Shown: positions 8,282 through 17,893, numbered from the stretch's first letter. The stretch is DNA of 64,000 bases from FEN-1297 sp963834015 (GCA_963834015.1 CAWIAG010000003.1:310001-374000); one strand, 5' to 3'. Numbers and translations are program-made. Notes: generated by a model not told the origin, from the letters alone.

Positions 8282-10141
8282 ATGGGATTAATAATGGTCA
8301 AAGAAAAAGAAATCCAAAGTGTAAGTGAGATAACGGTCAGGTTTGCTGGTGATTCCGGTGACGGAATGCAGTTAACAGGCAGTCAATTTAGTGAAACTAC
8401 TGCAATATTTGGCAACGATTTAAAAACCCTTCCGGATTATCCAGCGGAAATCCGGGCGCCCCAGGGAACGGTTTACGGGGTAAGCGGATTTCAATTGCAT
8501 TTCAGCAGCGGCGACATACATACTCCGGGCGACAGGCCTGATATTCTTGTAGCTATGAATCCTGCTGCTATTAAAAAAAATCTCGGCGAGTTGAAACCCG
8601 GCGCTATAATAATTGCTAATACGGATTCATTCGATAAAAAAAATCTTCAATTAGCTAAATATGCAGCCAACCCTTTGGAAGATAAAAGCCTTGAAGGCTT
8701 TGAAGTTTACCCGGTACCTATTGCTCATCTTACGGCAAAAGCTCTTGAGGGAACTTCTTTAACACAAAAAGAAATTGCAAGATGCAAAAACTTTTTTGCA
8801 CTTGGATTAATGTATTGGCTTTTTGACAGGCCTTTAGATCAAACACAAAATTGGATAAGAGAAAAATTTAAAAATAAACCTGAATTTGTAGAAGCAAATG
8901 AAAAAGCTCTTCTATCGGGCTATATTTATGGAGAAAATACTGAATTGTTCTCCATCCGTTATGCTGTAGAACCTGCTAAGCTTCCTAAAGGCATATATAG
9001 AAATATTGCAGGTAATGAAGCTACTGCTCTTGGATTTTTAGCCGCTTCTGTAAAAAGCGGACTGAAACTTTTTCTTGGTTCATATCCTATTACTCCCGCA
9101 TCCGAGATTCTTCAGTATTTAAGTTACTATAAAGATTTTGGAGTTAAAACATTTCAGGCAGAAGATGAAATTGCAGGTATTACATCAGCTATCGGAGCTG
9201 CCTATGCGGGAAATCTTGCACTAACAACAACCAGCGGCCCCGGCCTGGCATTAAAAACGGAAGCTATAGGTTTGGCTGTAATTGCTGAACTTCCACTTGT
9301 AATAGTTGATGTTCAAAGAGGCGGCCCAAGCACAGGGTTGCCAACTAAAACCGAACAGGCAGATTTACTGCAGGCAGTTTACGGAAGGAACGGAGAATCA
9401 CCTGTCCCGGTATTAGCTGCATCAACACCAAGTGATTGTTTTTATATGGCGCTTGAAGCCTCAAGAATCGCTATTAAATATATGACGCCCGTTATCCTTT
9501 TGACCGATGGTTATCTTGGCAATGGTTCTGAGCCTTGGAAAATTCCCCATATAAGCGAACTGCCGGAAATACCTGTTAAATTTACAACTGAAAAAAATGG
9601 ATTTGCGCCTTACCTGCGGGATGAAAATTTATCACGTCCCTGGGTTAGACCAGGTACACCTGGATTGGAACATAGGATAGGCGGGCTTGAAAAAGCAAAT
9701 ATTACCGGAATGGTTAGTTATGATGGCGATAATCATGATTTAATGATAAAAATAAGGGATAAAAAAGTAAAAAATATTGCAAATGATATTCCGGATCTCA
9801 AACTTAATGGTAATTCAAAAGGCGAACTGCTTGTTCTTGGATGGGGCGGTACTTATGGTGCAATCAGGGAAGCTGTTATAAAAGTTAGAGAAGAAGGCTA
9901 TACTGTTTCTCAGGCGCACTTGAAATACTTAAATCCGTTTCCCGCAAACACAAGAGATGTTATATCGGGATTTAATAATATTTTAATCCCTGAAATAAAT
10001 CTTGGACAACTGGCAAAAATCATTAGGAGTGAATTCCTTGTACCGGTTGAGCAATTTAACGTTGTAAGAGGATTGCCGTTTAGGGTTTCCGATATAGTTG
10101 CAAAGATAAAAGAATTAATTGGAGGCAAAAGCAATGATTGA
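8282..10141 (+). CDS. korA: 2-oxoacid:ferredoxin oxidoreductase alpha subunit (copy 1)
   Basis: The N-terminal 190 residues are the gamma domain (VRFAGDSGDGMQLTGSQF). The rest is the pyrimidine-binding and transketolase-C-like alpha portion (FLGSYPITPASEIL, QAEDEIAGI, TTTSGPGLALKTEAIG, RGGPSTGLPTKTEQ). This fused gamma-alpha layout (about 610-620 aa) is that of KorA, which with KorB oxidatively decarboxylates a 2-oxoacid to acyl-CoA and reduces ferredoxin, or runs in reverse. 2-oxoglutarate is the likeliest substrate but substrate cannot be proved here. The ATG at 8294 (fifth codon) is an equally plausible start. It is followed by korB with an 8-base overlap and has a close paralogue 3 kb downstream. 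Confidence 0.9.
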   Translation: MGLIMVKEKEIQSVSEITVRFAGDSGDGMQLTGSQFSETTAIFGNDLKTLPDYPAEIRAPQGTVYGVSGFQLHFSSGDIHTPGDRPDILVAMNPAAIKKNLGELKPGAIIIANTDSFDKKNLQLAKYAANPLEDKSLEGFEVYPVPIAHLTAKALEGTSLTQKEIARCKNFFALGLMYWLFDRPLDQTQNWIREKFKNKPEFVEANEKALLSGYIYGENTELFSIRYAVEPAKLPKGIYRNIAGNEATALGFLAASVKSGLKLFLGSYPITPASEILQYLSYYKDFGVKTFQAEDEIAGITSAIGAAYAGNLALTTTSGPGLALKTEAIGLAVIAELPLVIVDVQRGGPSTGLPTKTEQADLLQAVYGRNGESPVPVLAASTPSDCFYMALEASRIAIKYMTPVILLTDGYLGNGSEPWKIPHISELPEIPVKFTTEKNGFAPYLRDENLSRPWVRPGTPGLEHRIGGLEKANITGMVSYDGDNHDLMIKIRDKKVKNIANDIPDLKLNGNSKGELLVLGWGGTYGAIREAVIKVREEGYTVSQAHLKYLNPFPANTRDVISGFNNILIPEINLGQLAKIIRSEFLVPVEQFNVVRGLPFRVSDIVAKIKELIGGKSND

Positions 10142-11195
10142 CACAAAGATTGATCAACCTGAAATTCAGAGTTATGTAAACGATGTGAAATTATCATCGA
10201 AAGATTTTTCAAGCGGTGAAGACGTAAGATGGTGCCCGGGATGCGGTGATTATTCTATTCTCGCACAGGTACAAAGATCATTCCCCGATATGGCAGGTAT
10301 TAAAAAAGAAAATATTGTGTGGATTTCGGGAATCGGATGTTCTTCACGTTTCCCTTATTATATGAACACTTACGGTTTCCATACAATTCATGGGCGGGCT
10401 CCGGCAATAGCCACCGGTGTAAAAGTCAGCCGGCCGGATCTTTCTGTTTGGGTAGCAGCGGGTGACGGTGATTTATTAAGCATTGGTGGAAATCATTTTA
10501 TTCATGCCTGCAGAAAAAATGTTGACCTTAAAATCCTTCTCTTTAATAACAGAATTTATGGATTAACAAAAGGTCAGTATTCACCTACGTCTGAAAGGGG
10601 AAAGAAAACAAAGACTTCTCCTTATGGCAGTGTTGATTATCCTTTTAATCCTATTTCTCTTGCTCTTGGAGCCAATGCTACTTTTATCGCAAGGGCATTA
10701 GATGGAGATGCAAAACATCTTCAGGCAATGATTAAAAGGGCTGCAGAACATAAGGGAACAGCTTTCCTTGAAATATTACAAAATTGTGTGATTTTTAACG
10801 ACGGCGCTTTCGATAAATTAACTGATAAAAAAACGAGAGATGATAATGTCCTTTATGTTGAGCACGGAAAACCGATGTTGTTTGGTGTAAATAAAGATAA
10901 AGGCATAATTTTAGAAGGAGATACACCCGTTGTAGTCGAGGTTGGCCCCGGAAAGCATAGAGTAGAAGATATTATTATCCATGATGAGTTTAGTAATAGT
11001 CGTATAATTGCAACTATGCTTGCATACATGACTGAAGATCCCTCAATGCCTACCCCGGTAGGAGTGTTTAGACAAGTATCTAAATCGACTTATGACGGAG
11101 ATGTTGAGGAACAAATTGAAAAAGTTACACAAAAAAAAGGTGAAGGTGATTTAGAAAAAGTTTTGTTTGACGCGAATACCTGGACTGTTGTTTAA
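10134..11195 (+). CDS. korB: 2-oxoacid:ferredoxin oxidoreductase beta subunit (copy 1)
   Basis: KorB carries thiamine diphosphate and the Fe-S centre. Visible signatures are WCPGCGDYSIL (residues 32-42), GIGCSSRFPYYM, the TPP/Mg motif GDGDLLSIGGNHFIHA with NN further on, and IYGLTKGQYSPTS. The start is the ATG at 10134, which has a GGAGG Shine-Dalgarno eight bases upstream and lies inside the end of korA. A longer TTG-initiated reading is possible but unlikely. A strong terminator hairpin follows at 11211, so copy 1 is a closed two-gene operon. Confidence 0.93.
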   Translation: MIDTKIDQPEIQSYVNDVKLSSKDFSSGEDVRWCPGCGDYSILAQVQRSFPDMAGIKKENIVWISGIGCSSRFPYYMNTYGFHTIHGRAPAIATGVKVSRPDLSVWVAAGDGDLLSIGGNHFIHACRKNVDLKILLFNNRIYGLTKGQYSPTSERGKKTKTSPYGSVDYPFNPISLALGANATFIARALDGDAKHLQAMIKRAAEHKGTAFLEILQNCVIFNDGAFDKLTDKKTRDDNVLYVEHGKPMLFGVNKDKGIILEGDTPVVVEVGPGKHRVEDIIIHDEFSNSRIIATMLAYMTEDPSMPTPVGVFRQVSKSTYDGDVEEQIEKVTQKKGEGDLEKVLFDANTWTVV

Positions 11196-11210
11196 TTCGT
11201 GTCTTTTTTG

Positions 11211-11236
11211 CGGGGGCTTAACTAAATAAGCCCCCG
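11211..11236 (+). terminator. Terminator of korAB copy 1
   Basis: A perfect 10-bp inverted repeat (CGGGGGCTTA / TAAGCCCCCG) with a 6-base loop lies 15 bp after the korB stop, followed by a moderately T-rich tail. It is GC-rich at the base and is preceded by a T6 tract, so it could also work on the opposite strand. Confidence 0.85.
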
Positions 11237-11416
11237 TCGATTTTCCTGTCTTAATATCATATCAATAACATTGTGATCTATCTTATCTTTTTATTAGTGA
11301 AATTAAATTAGATTTTATGAGGTTTATTTAATAATCTATTGCTGATATTCTATAAAAAGATATTGCTAATAAGGGAATATTATTTTCTTGTGAATTCTGA
11401 ATTGATTAGAGTTTTT

Positions 11417-11612
11417 GACCACCTCTTGAGAGGCAGTCCAAAAAGTAATAATAGCTCTATTGTCATACTCTGGAATCTAATCTGCCCCGGAAGGATGGGG
11501 AATCTTGTTTGCTTACAGAGCATCAGGTTCCTGTTTTATCCGAAGTCATTATTGGACACGGGAATGACAATGATAGATACTTTGTGGACTGCTATAGGCT
11601 AATGAGGTGGTC
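11417..11612. repeat. 196-bp imperfect palindrome, MITE-like element
   Basis: The ends are exact inverted copies (GACCACCTC at 11417-11425, GAGGTGGTC at 11604-11612). Moving inwards, the arms continue to pair: GCAGTCCAAAAAGTA on the left against the reverse complement of TACTTTGTGGACTGC on the right (14 of 15), then CTATTGTCAT against ATGACAATGATAG. It is flanked by T tracts, carries no convincing gene, and sits between the terminator of korAB copy 1 and the start of copy 2. It could be a non-autonomous mobile element, a dispersed extragenic palindrome or a structured 5' leader of korA copy 2. Confidence 0.6.
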
Positions 11613-11659
11613 TTTTTTTATATAAAACATTAATAATAATCTGAGGTACAAAATATTTT

Positions 11660-13495
11660 ATGACGAAGGAAGTATTGGAACTAAATGATGTAACTGTAAG
11701 ATTTGCAGGCGATTCCGGCGATGGAATGCAGCTTACAGGATCGCAGTTTACTAATACTACAGCGCTTGTAGGAAATGATCTAAGTACTTTGCCTGATTAT
11801 CCTGCAGAAATTCGTGCTCCAATAGGTACAACTTATGGGGTCAGCGGATTTCAGTTACATTTCAGCAGCAGTGATATTCATACTCCCGGCGATTCTCCGG
11901 ATGTGCTGGTTGCAATGAACCCGGCCGCACTGAAAACAAATTTAAAAGATTTAAAACACGGTGCAACAATAGTCGTAAATGTTAACTCATTTGATAATAA
12001 AAACCTTAAACTTGCAGGTTATGAAAGAAACCCGCTTGAAGATGAAGAACTTGAAGGTTATAATATTATTCCGGTTCCGCTGTCTCAATTGACAGGTACC
12101 GCACTCGAGAATTCCGGACTCTCACAGAAGGAAATTTCCAGGTGTAAAAACTTTTTTTCTTTGGGGTTGATGTACTGGCTGTACAGCAGGCCAATTGAAC
12201 CAACAATTAAATGGATAAAAAATAAATTCAAAAATACACCTTTGATTGCCGTTGCAAATGAGAAGGCATTAATGGCAGGATATTATTACGGCGAAAATAC
12301 TGAGTTGTTCACTACAAGATACCAGGTTGAACCGGCAAAACTGCCAAAGGGAATATACAGAAATATATCGGGTAATGAAGCTTTGGCATTGGGATTTATA
12401 ACTGCATCGGTAAAAAGCGGATTGCCGTTGTTCCTCGGTTCCTATCCTATTACTCCCGCTTCAGATATTCTTCATGAATTGAGTAAATATAAAAACTTTG
12501 ATGTAAGAACTTTCCAGGCAGAAGATGAAATTGCTGCGATTTGTGCCGCAATCGGGGCATCATTTTCCGGTGCGCTGGCTATTACAACAACCAGCGGGCC
12601 AGGAGTTGCATTAAAATCCGAAGCTATTGGCCTTGCTGTGATGACTGAATTGCCATTAATTATTATTGATGTGCAAAGAGGCGGACCGAGCACTGGATTA
12701 CCCACAAAAACCGAGCAGTCTGATTTGCAGCAGGCAATTATTGGCAGAAATGGTGAATCCCCGGTGGTTGTACTCGCAGCTTCCACTCCCGCAGATTGTT
12801 TTACAATGGCTCTGGAGGCATCAAGAATTGCAACAAAATATATGGTTCCGATAATGTTATTATCAGACGGATATATAGCAAATGGTTCAGAACCATGGCT
12901 TATTCCTGAACCGGATTCTATCCCTGAAATTAATGTAAAATTCAGAACACAGAAAGAAGGATTTAAACCATATCTCAGGGATGAAAATCTTGCAAGACCC
13001 TGGGCAGTGCCCGGAACTCCTGGGCTTGAACATCGTATTGGTGGTTTGGAAAAATCCAATCTTTCTGGAAATGTAAATTATGATCCGGAAAACCATGAAT
13101 TTATGGTTAGGTTAAGAGCTCAGAAAGTAAAGAATATCGAGACAGATATAGAGGCGCTTGAAGTAACGGGTGACAAGGACGCAGACGTTCTTGTAGTAGG
13201 ATGGGGCGGTACTTATGGAGCAATTACCGAATCTGTTTCAAAAATACGTAACAATGGATTAAAAGTAGCCCAGGCGCACTTTAGATACCTGAATCCATTT
13301 CCCGTCAACACCGGCGACATACTGAAAAAATATAAAAAGATAATTTGCCCCGAGTTAAATATGGGCCAATTGGCAAGATTTCTTAAAAGTGAGTACCTTG
13401 TTGAAATTGATTCATTCACAAAAATACAGGGCATTCCATTTAAAACTTCAGAAATCGTAACTAAAATTGAATCCGCTTTAGGAGAATTAAAATGA
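11660..13495 (+). CDS. korA: 2-oxoacid:ferredoxin oxidoreductase alpha subunit (copy 2)
   Basis: A 611-aa paralogue of the gene at 8282, with the same fused gamma-alpha layout and the same signature blocks (VRFAGDSGDGMQLTGSQF, SYPITPASDIL, QAEDEIAAI, TTTSGPGVALKSEAIG, RGGPSTGLPTKTEQ). Similarity runs the full length with differences scattered throughout, so this is an old duplication rather than a recent tandem copy. The stop overlaps the start of korB (ATGA). The start ATG lacks a clear Shine-Dalgarno. Which 2-oxoacid each copy prefers cannot be read from the sequence. Confidence 0.9.
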   Translation: MTKEVLELNDVTVRFAGDSGDGMQLTGSQFTNTTALVGNDLSTLPDYPAEIRAPIGTTYGVSGFQLHFSSSDIHTPGDSPDVLVAMNPAALKTNLKDLKHGATIVVNVNSFDNKNLKLAGYERNPLEDEELEGYNIIPVPLSQLTGTALENSGLSQKEISRCKNFFSLGLMYWLYSRPIEPTIKWIKNKFKNTPLIAVANEKALMAGYYYGENTELFTTRYQVEPAKLPKGIYRNISGNEALALGFITASVKSGLPLFLGSYPITPASDILHELSKYKNFDVRTFQAEDEIAAICAAIGASFSGALAITTTSGPGVALKSEAIGLAVMTELPLIIIDVQRGGPSTGLPTKTEQSDLQQAIIGRNGESPVVVLAASTPADCFTMALEASRIATKYMVPIMLLSDGYIANGSEPWLIPEPDSIPEINVKFRTQKEGFKPYLRDENLARPWAVPGTPGLEHRIGGLEKSNLSGNVNYDPENHEFMVRLRAQKVKNIETDIEALEVTGDKDADVLVVGWGGTYGAITESVSKIRNNGLKVAQAHFRYLNPFPVNTGDILKKYKKIICPELNMGQLARFLKSEYLVEIDSFTKIQGIPFKTSEIVTKIESALGELK

Positions 13496-14559
13496 AAGAA
13501 GAATTATTAAATAAATTAGAAAATAATCAGGAAGTTCAACAATCGGAAAAAATAAAATACTCTTCAAAAGATTTTTCATCCGAGCAGGATGTAAGATGGT
13601 GCCCCGGGTGCGGTGATTATTCTATACTTGCACAGTTTCAGAGAACAGCTCCTGATTTAAATATCAGGAAAGAAAATATGGTTTGGGTATCCGGGATAGG
13701 TTGTTCTTCACGTTTTCCATATTATATGGATACTTACGGATTTCATGGAATACATGGTCGTGCCGCTGCTATTGCTACCGGTGTTAAACTAAACAATCCG
13801 GGCCTGTCCGTTTGGGTTGCAACGGGAGATGGAGATTCTTTAAGTATCGGTGGAAATCATTTTATACATGCATGCAGGAGAAATATTGATATAAAAATTA
13901 TTCTCTTTAATAACAGAATTTATGGATTAACAAAGGGCCAGTATTCGCCCACCTCAGAAAAAGGCAAAAAAACAAAAAGCACTCCTTATGGAAGCGTTGA
14001 TTTTCCATTTAATCCCGTAGCGCTTGCATTAGGCGCTGATGCTACATTTATTGCAAGAACGCTTGACAGGGATGCAAAACACATGCAGCAAATGATGAAA
14101 AGAGCATCTGAACATTTTGGTACTGCATTTATTGAAGTATTTCAGAACTGTAATATATTTAATGATGGTGCATTCGAAATCTATACTGAAAAAGAAACCA
14201 AGGCCGATAATGTTCTTGTCCTCGAACATAATATGCCGATGGTTTTCGGTAAGAACAAAGAGAAAGGTATTAAATTAAACGGATTAGAGACAGAAATTAT
14301 TGATCTGAACAATGGAGATAATTCAATAAATGATGTATGGGTGCACGATGAGCTTGATAAAAATTCAACCAGGGCTCACATCATTTCGCAGCTATCCGAA
14401 AAACCTGGTTTCCCGATGCCTATCGGGGTTATAAGAAAAATATCAAAATCAACTTACGACCATGATTTCCATAACCAGATTAAGAATATAATAAAAGAGA
14501 AAGGGAAAGGCGATCTTAAAAAATTGTTATTTAGCGGCAATATGTGGGAAGTAAATTGA
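13492..14559 (+). CDS. korB: 2-oxoacid:ferredoxin oxidoreductase beta subunit (copy 2)
   Basis: A 355-aa paralogue of the gene at 10134, with WCPGCGDYSILAQ, GIGCSSRFPYYM, GDGDSLSIGGNHFIHA and IYGLTKGQYSPTS all kept. AGGAG lies seven bases before the ATG, and the start overlaps the korA stop by four bases, so the pair is translationally coupled. Compared with copy 1 the C-terminal third (from about residue 250) is the most diverged part. No terminator hairpin is evident after the stop. Confidence 0.93.
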   Translation: MKEELLNKLENNQEVQQSEKIKYSSKDFSSEQDVRWCPGCGDYSILAQFQRTAPDLNIRKENMVWVSGIGCSSRFPYYMDTYGFHGIHGRAAAIATGVKLNNPGLSVWVATGDGDSLSIGGNHFIHACRRNIDIKIILFNNRIYGLTKGQYSPTSEKGKKTKSTPYGSVDFPFNPVALALGADATFIARTLDRDAKHMQQMMKRASEHFGTAFIEVFQNCNIFNDGAFEIYTEKETKADNVLVLEHNMPMVFGKNKEKGIKLNGLETEIIDLNNGDNSINDVWVHDELDKNSTRAHIISQLSEKPGFPMPIGVIRKISKSTYDHDFHNQIKNIIKEKGKGDLKKLLFSGNMWEVN

Positions 14560-14709
14560 TTTGGGGATATTGTTAAATTATGCTAATTTTATAAAATTAA
14601 AATTTATCTATAAAAAAGATTGTATCTAAATTAAAATTGCATTGAAATATTTATTTTAAATACAATTAGTATGGATTAGATATAGAACTGAAATCAAATC
14701 TTCAATAGG

Positions 14710-15087
14710 ATGGAAATGGGAAATCAATTTAATTATGTAACTAACCTTGACATTAAATTTAATCATTTACAGCTAATTGATATTCCGGAATTAGTAAATA
14801 AATGCTCTGACAAATGGTTTAACCAATCCTTGACCAAAGTAAATAATAGTGTTGTAAGAGTTGGAATTGTAGAAGGAGAATATCATTGGCATAAACATGA
14901 TAACGACGATGAGTTTTTCTTTGTGCTTAATGGCCAATTGTTTATAGATTTAGAAGAGAGGACAATAGAATTAAATCCAAATCAGGGAGTAACAATATCA
15001 AAGGGAGTTATGCACAGGCCAAGAGCGCCACAAAAGACCGTAATGCTTATGGTAGAAACATGTGAGATTAAACCTACAGGAGACTAA
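14710..15087 (+). CDS. Cupin domain protein
   Basis: A small single-domain cupin of 125 aa. The metal-binding motif 1 is YHWHKHDNDDEFFFVLNG (His, His, Glu) and motif 2 is the GVTISKGVMHRP block with its His. The barrel may bind a metal and act as an enzyme or sugar isomerase, but nothing shows a substrate. The ATG two codons in (14716) is an alternative start; AGG lies just upstream. It stands alone between korB copy 2 and the DHH phosphoesterase gene, with gaps of 150 and 203 bp in which I see no further gene. Confidence 0.8.
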   Translation: MEMGNQFNYVTNLDIKFNHLQLIDIPELVNKCSDKWFNQSLTKVNNSVVRVGIVEGEYHWHKHDNDDEFFFVLNGQLFIDLEERTIELNPNQGVTISKGVMHRPRAPQKTVMLMVETCEIKPTGD

Positions 15088-15290
15088 ATCAACTTTTTGA
15101 CATCTTATTTTATTAATTTTAATTATTTTGTTCTTCTATATTAAAGTTATTAAATACTTTGGGTTTTTAGGAGGGGGAATATACTTATCAATGAAAGTCT
15201 CCTTTCAATCAATTAACCTAAATTTAGCTTACAATATAGAAATTTTCTATTTTTCTTCCGTGTTTATTAAAACTTTTATTAATCTTTAAT

Positions 15291-16301
15291 ATGATTGAAT
15301 TTACTAAACTTAAAATAATACTTCAGGAAAATAAATCATTCCTTTTGACAACACATGTCAACCCTGACGGTGACGCTATTGGTTCGGAAATAGCTTTGTA
15401 TTTTATTCTGAAGGAACTCGGTAAAAAAGTTTATATTATTAATCATAGCGAAACACCTTACAATCTTGAATTTCTTGATTCAGATAGAATTATTGAAAAA
15501 TATGATGAACACAAACATCATAACATTTTTAATGAAGCAGATGTTCTCGTTGCAGTCGATTTCAACAGGCCGGATAGAATTGTTAGTATGCGGAACGGTT
15601 TCGAGAAATCTAATAAATTAAAAATTTGCATAGATCATCATCAGGATAGCGCACCTTTTGCCGACTGTTTTTTTAATGATATATCTTACAGTGCAACAGG
15701 ACATATAATTTATGATTTAATAAAAAATACAGGTATTGTAAACTTACAGTTCAAAACTGCCTTCCCTATTTATGCGGCAATTATGACTGATACAGGCTCA
15801 TTCAGATTTGAAAGAACTACACCGGAACTTCATCATATAATAGCTGACTTGCTTAATCAGAATGTAATCCCGGGTGATGTGTTTGATAGAATTTATGATC
15901 AGAGTAAATTCAGTAAAATAAAACTTACAGGCGCAGCGCTGGATTCTATTCAGCTATACGGTAGTGAAAACAAGATTGCATATATGGTTCTCAAACAGGA
16001 GACTTTTAATAAACTCGGCGCTTTTGAATCTGATACAGATAATCTTGTTAATTATACCTTATCTATAGAAGGTGTTGTCATTGGTTTAATGTTTATGGAA
16101 TTGAAAGATGGTTTTAAAGTAAGTTTTAGGTCAAAAGGTACAATCCCAATGAATAAACTTGCAGGTGAATTTGGCGGCGGCGGACATATCAATGCCGCTG
16201 GCGCCAGGCTCCATAATGTTAAAATGGAAGAATTGATTCCTGAAATATTAAATAAAACGGAAGAATATTTAAAAACTAAAACGGGAAATAATGATGTTTA
16301 A
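15291..16301 (+). CDS. nrnA: DHH-family phosphoesterase, NrnA-like oligoribonuclease/pAp phosphatase
   Basis: Residues 1-200 form the DHH domain: THVNPDGDAIGSE (motif I), VDFNRPDR, then the DHH motif itself in CIDHHQDS and the TDTGSFRFE block. The C-terminal DHHA1 domain ends in the GGGGHINAAGA motif that binds substrate. NrnA-type enzymes degrade nano-RNA and dephosphorylate pAp to AMP. The 336-aa length fits. The gene overlaps the following leucyl aminopeptidase gene by 11 bases, so the two are probably co-transcribed. Confidence 0.88.
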   Translation: MIEFTKLKIILQENKSFLLTTHVNPDGDAIGSEIALYFILKELGKKVYIINHSETPYNLEFLDSDRIIEKYDEHKHHNIFNEADVLVAVDFNRPDRIVSMRNGFEKSNKLKICIDHHQDSAPFADCFFNDISYSATGHIIYDLIKNTGIVNLQFKTAFPIYAAIMTDTGSFRFERTTPELHHIIADLLNQNVIPGDVFDRIYDQSKFSKIKLTGAALDSIQLYGSENKIAYMVLKQETFNKLGAFESDTDNLVNYTLSIEGVVIGLMFMELKDGFKVSFRSKGTIPMNKLAGEFGGGGHINAAGARLHNVKMEELIPEILNKTEEYLKTKTGNNDV

Positions 16302-17793
16302 TTTAATTACGGCTTCCGGGGGAAAAAGAATATTATACAAACCCTTAAGCATAAGTTTAAAATATCTTATTGACGAAAAAAAATTGAATAAAAGTTTCGA
16401 AAATCTTTTAAGAGTTTCAAACTTAAAGTTATCCGAATTGCAAAAGCAAAATTTCCTTTCAAAAGACGGCAGCGAAATTAGAATATCAAACTTTAATGGC
16501 AAACCTGATGAATTAATAATTTCAAAAATAAAGATTGATGGAAAATTTTCTGTTGATTATTTTAGAAATCACCTGGCAGGATTAATTCAGAACCTGGAAA
16601 ATGAAAAAGTAAAAAACCTGCATATATTTATTCCTAAATATGACTATTTTAAAAAATATTTTGATGATGAGGAATATTATTATAGGTCTTTTATAGAAGG
16701 AATCTACCTCGGTAATTATTCATTTGATAAGTATCTGAAACAAAAAAAATCTCAAAGAGAGCTTGAAGTATATTTTTATACAGATGATGAAAGAAAGTTA
16801 AAATCTGCTATTTCGAAATCCTTAAACGTGATTGAAGGAGTATCTTTTGCGAAAGATTTGCAAAATGAACCTTCTAATGTGCTTACTCCGGCCGAACTGG
16901 CCTCAAGAATTTCAATAACTTTGAAAAGCGCCGGGATAAATGTTAAAGTTTTTGATGAAAAAGAAATTAAAAGACGGAAAATGGGTGCAGTCCTTGCAGT
17001 TGGTAAGGGCAGTGCTAATCCGCCGAGGTTTATTATTTTGGAATATAATGGAGCATTAAGGGGTAAAAGTAAGAAAAAAATCGCTCTGGTTGGCAAGGGA
17101 GTAACGTTTGATTCAGGCGGCATATCCATCAAACCATCAGCGCATATGAGCGAAATGAAAGCGGATATGTCGGGAGCCGCTGTAGTTGCCGGTGTTATCT
17201 TAGCTACGGCAAAATCAAAACTTCCCGTAAATGTTATTGGTATCATACCTGCAGTTGAAAATATGCCTTCGCAAAAATCATATAAACCGGGAGATATTGT
17301 GCTGACATCATCCGGTAAAAGTATAGAAATAGAAGACACTGATGCCGAGGGCAGGGTAATTTTATCCGATGCACTTGAATTTGCTTCTAAAGCAAAACCT
17401 GATGTAATAATTGATCTGGCGACATTAACCGGGGCTGTTGTAGTTGCTCTTGGTGAATTTGTCGCGGGTTTATTTACAAATAATGATAAACTTTCAGACG
17501 AATTATACATGACCGGTATGAAGACTTACGACAGGTTGTGGCGGCTTCCTCTCTGGGATGATTTTAATTATCAAATTAAAAGCGACGTAGCTGATGTTAA
17601 GAACCTGGGAAGACGATGGGGAGGTGCAATAACTGCAGCTAAATTTCTGGAAAAATTTGTAGATAAAAATATTGCCTGGGCGCATCTGGATATAGCCGGA
17701 CCTGCAATTGCAAATGATTTTAATAATTACACAAAGAAATATATGACCGGATTTGGTGTTAGGTTATTATTTGAATATTTATCCGGGAACTAA
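16291..17793 (+). CDS. pepA: Leucyl aminopeptidase (M17 family)
   Basis: A cytosolic dinuclear-zinc aminopeptidase that removes N-terminal residues from peptides. The catalytic domain starts near residue 165 and contains the substrate and metal-binding block GKGVTFDSGGISIKP, MKADMSGAA, and the M17 signature. Oddity: that signature reads DTDAEGR (residues 349-355), with Asp where NTDAEGR is usual; the Asp and Glu metal ligands in it are kept. The last part, LPLWDDFNYQIKSDVADVKN and WAHLDIAGPA, is typical. The start overlaps the end of the DHH phosphoesterase gene; a second in-frame ATG follows directly. Confidence 0.93.
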   Translation: MMFNLITASGGKRILYKPLSISLKYLIDEKKLNKSFENLLRVSNLKLSELQKQNFLSKDGSEIRISNFNGKPDELIISKIKIDGKFSVDYFRNHLAGLIQNLENEKVKNLHIFIPKYDYFKKYFDDEEYYYRSFIEGIYLGNYSFDKYLKQKKSQRELEVYFYTDDERKLKSAISKSLNVIEGVSFAKDLQNEPSNVLTPAELASRISITLKSAGINVKVFDEKEIKRRKMGAVLAVGKGSANPPRFIILEYNGALRGKSKKKIALVGKGVTFDSGGISIKPSAHMSEMKADMSGAAVVAGVILATAKSKLPVNVIGIIPAVENMPSQKSYKPGDIVLTSSGKSIEIEDTDAEGRVILSDALEFASKAKPDVIIDLATLTGAVVVALGEFVAGLFTNNDKLSDELYMTGMKTYDRLWRLPLWDDFNYQIKSDVADVKNLGRRWGGAITAAKFLEKFVDKNIAWAHLDIAGPAIANDFNNYTKKYMTGFGVRLLFEYLSGN

Positions 17794-17794
17794 A

Positions 17795-17870
17795 TATCTT
17801 CTTAGTGAATCTAAGTGCTCTAATTGTCTCGTAGTGGTAAAATACATTAACCACTAAGAAATTAAAATTA
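17795..17870. repeat. Dispersed 'CACTAAGA' family repeat
   Basis: The gap after the aminopeptidase gene holds TTAGTGAATCTAAGTGCTC, then GTAGTGGTAAAATACATTA and ACCACTAAGAAATT. These words are the reverse complement of the repeat family seen at 59462 and 62599. No gene or terminator is visible. Confidence 0.55.
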
Positions 17871-17893
17871 CAAAGAAAAGTCTAAGAAACGTA

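Noticed and set aside
11339..11602. 87-aa ORF between the korAB operons
   Set aside because: Most of it lies inside the 196-bp palindrome. It has no Shine-Dalgarno and the product has no protein-like features, so it is a by-product of the repeat.
12472..13059. 195-aa minus-strand ORF inside korA copy 2
   Set aside because: It is a shadow of the korA coding frame with no domain of its own.
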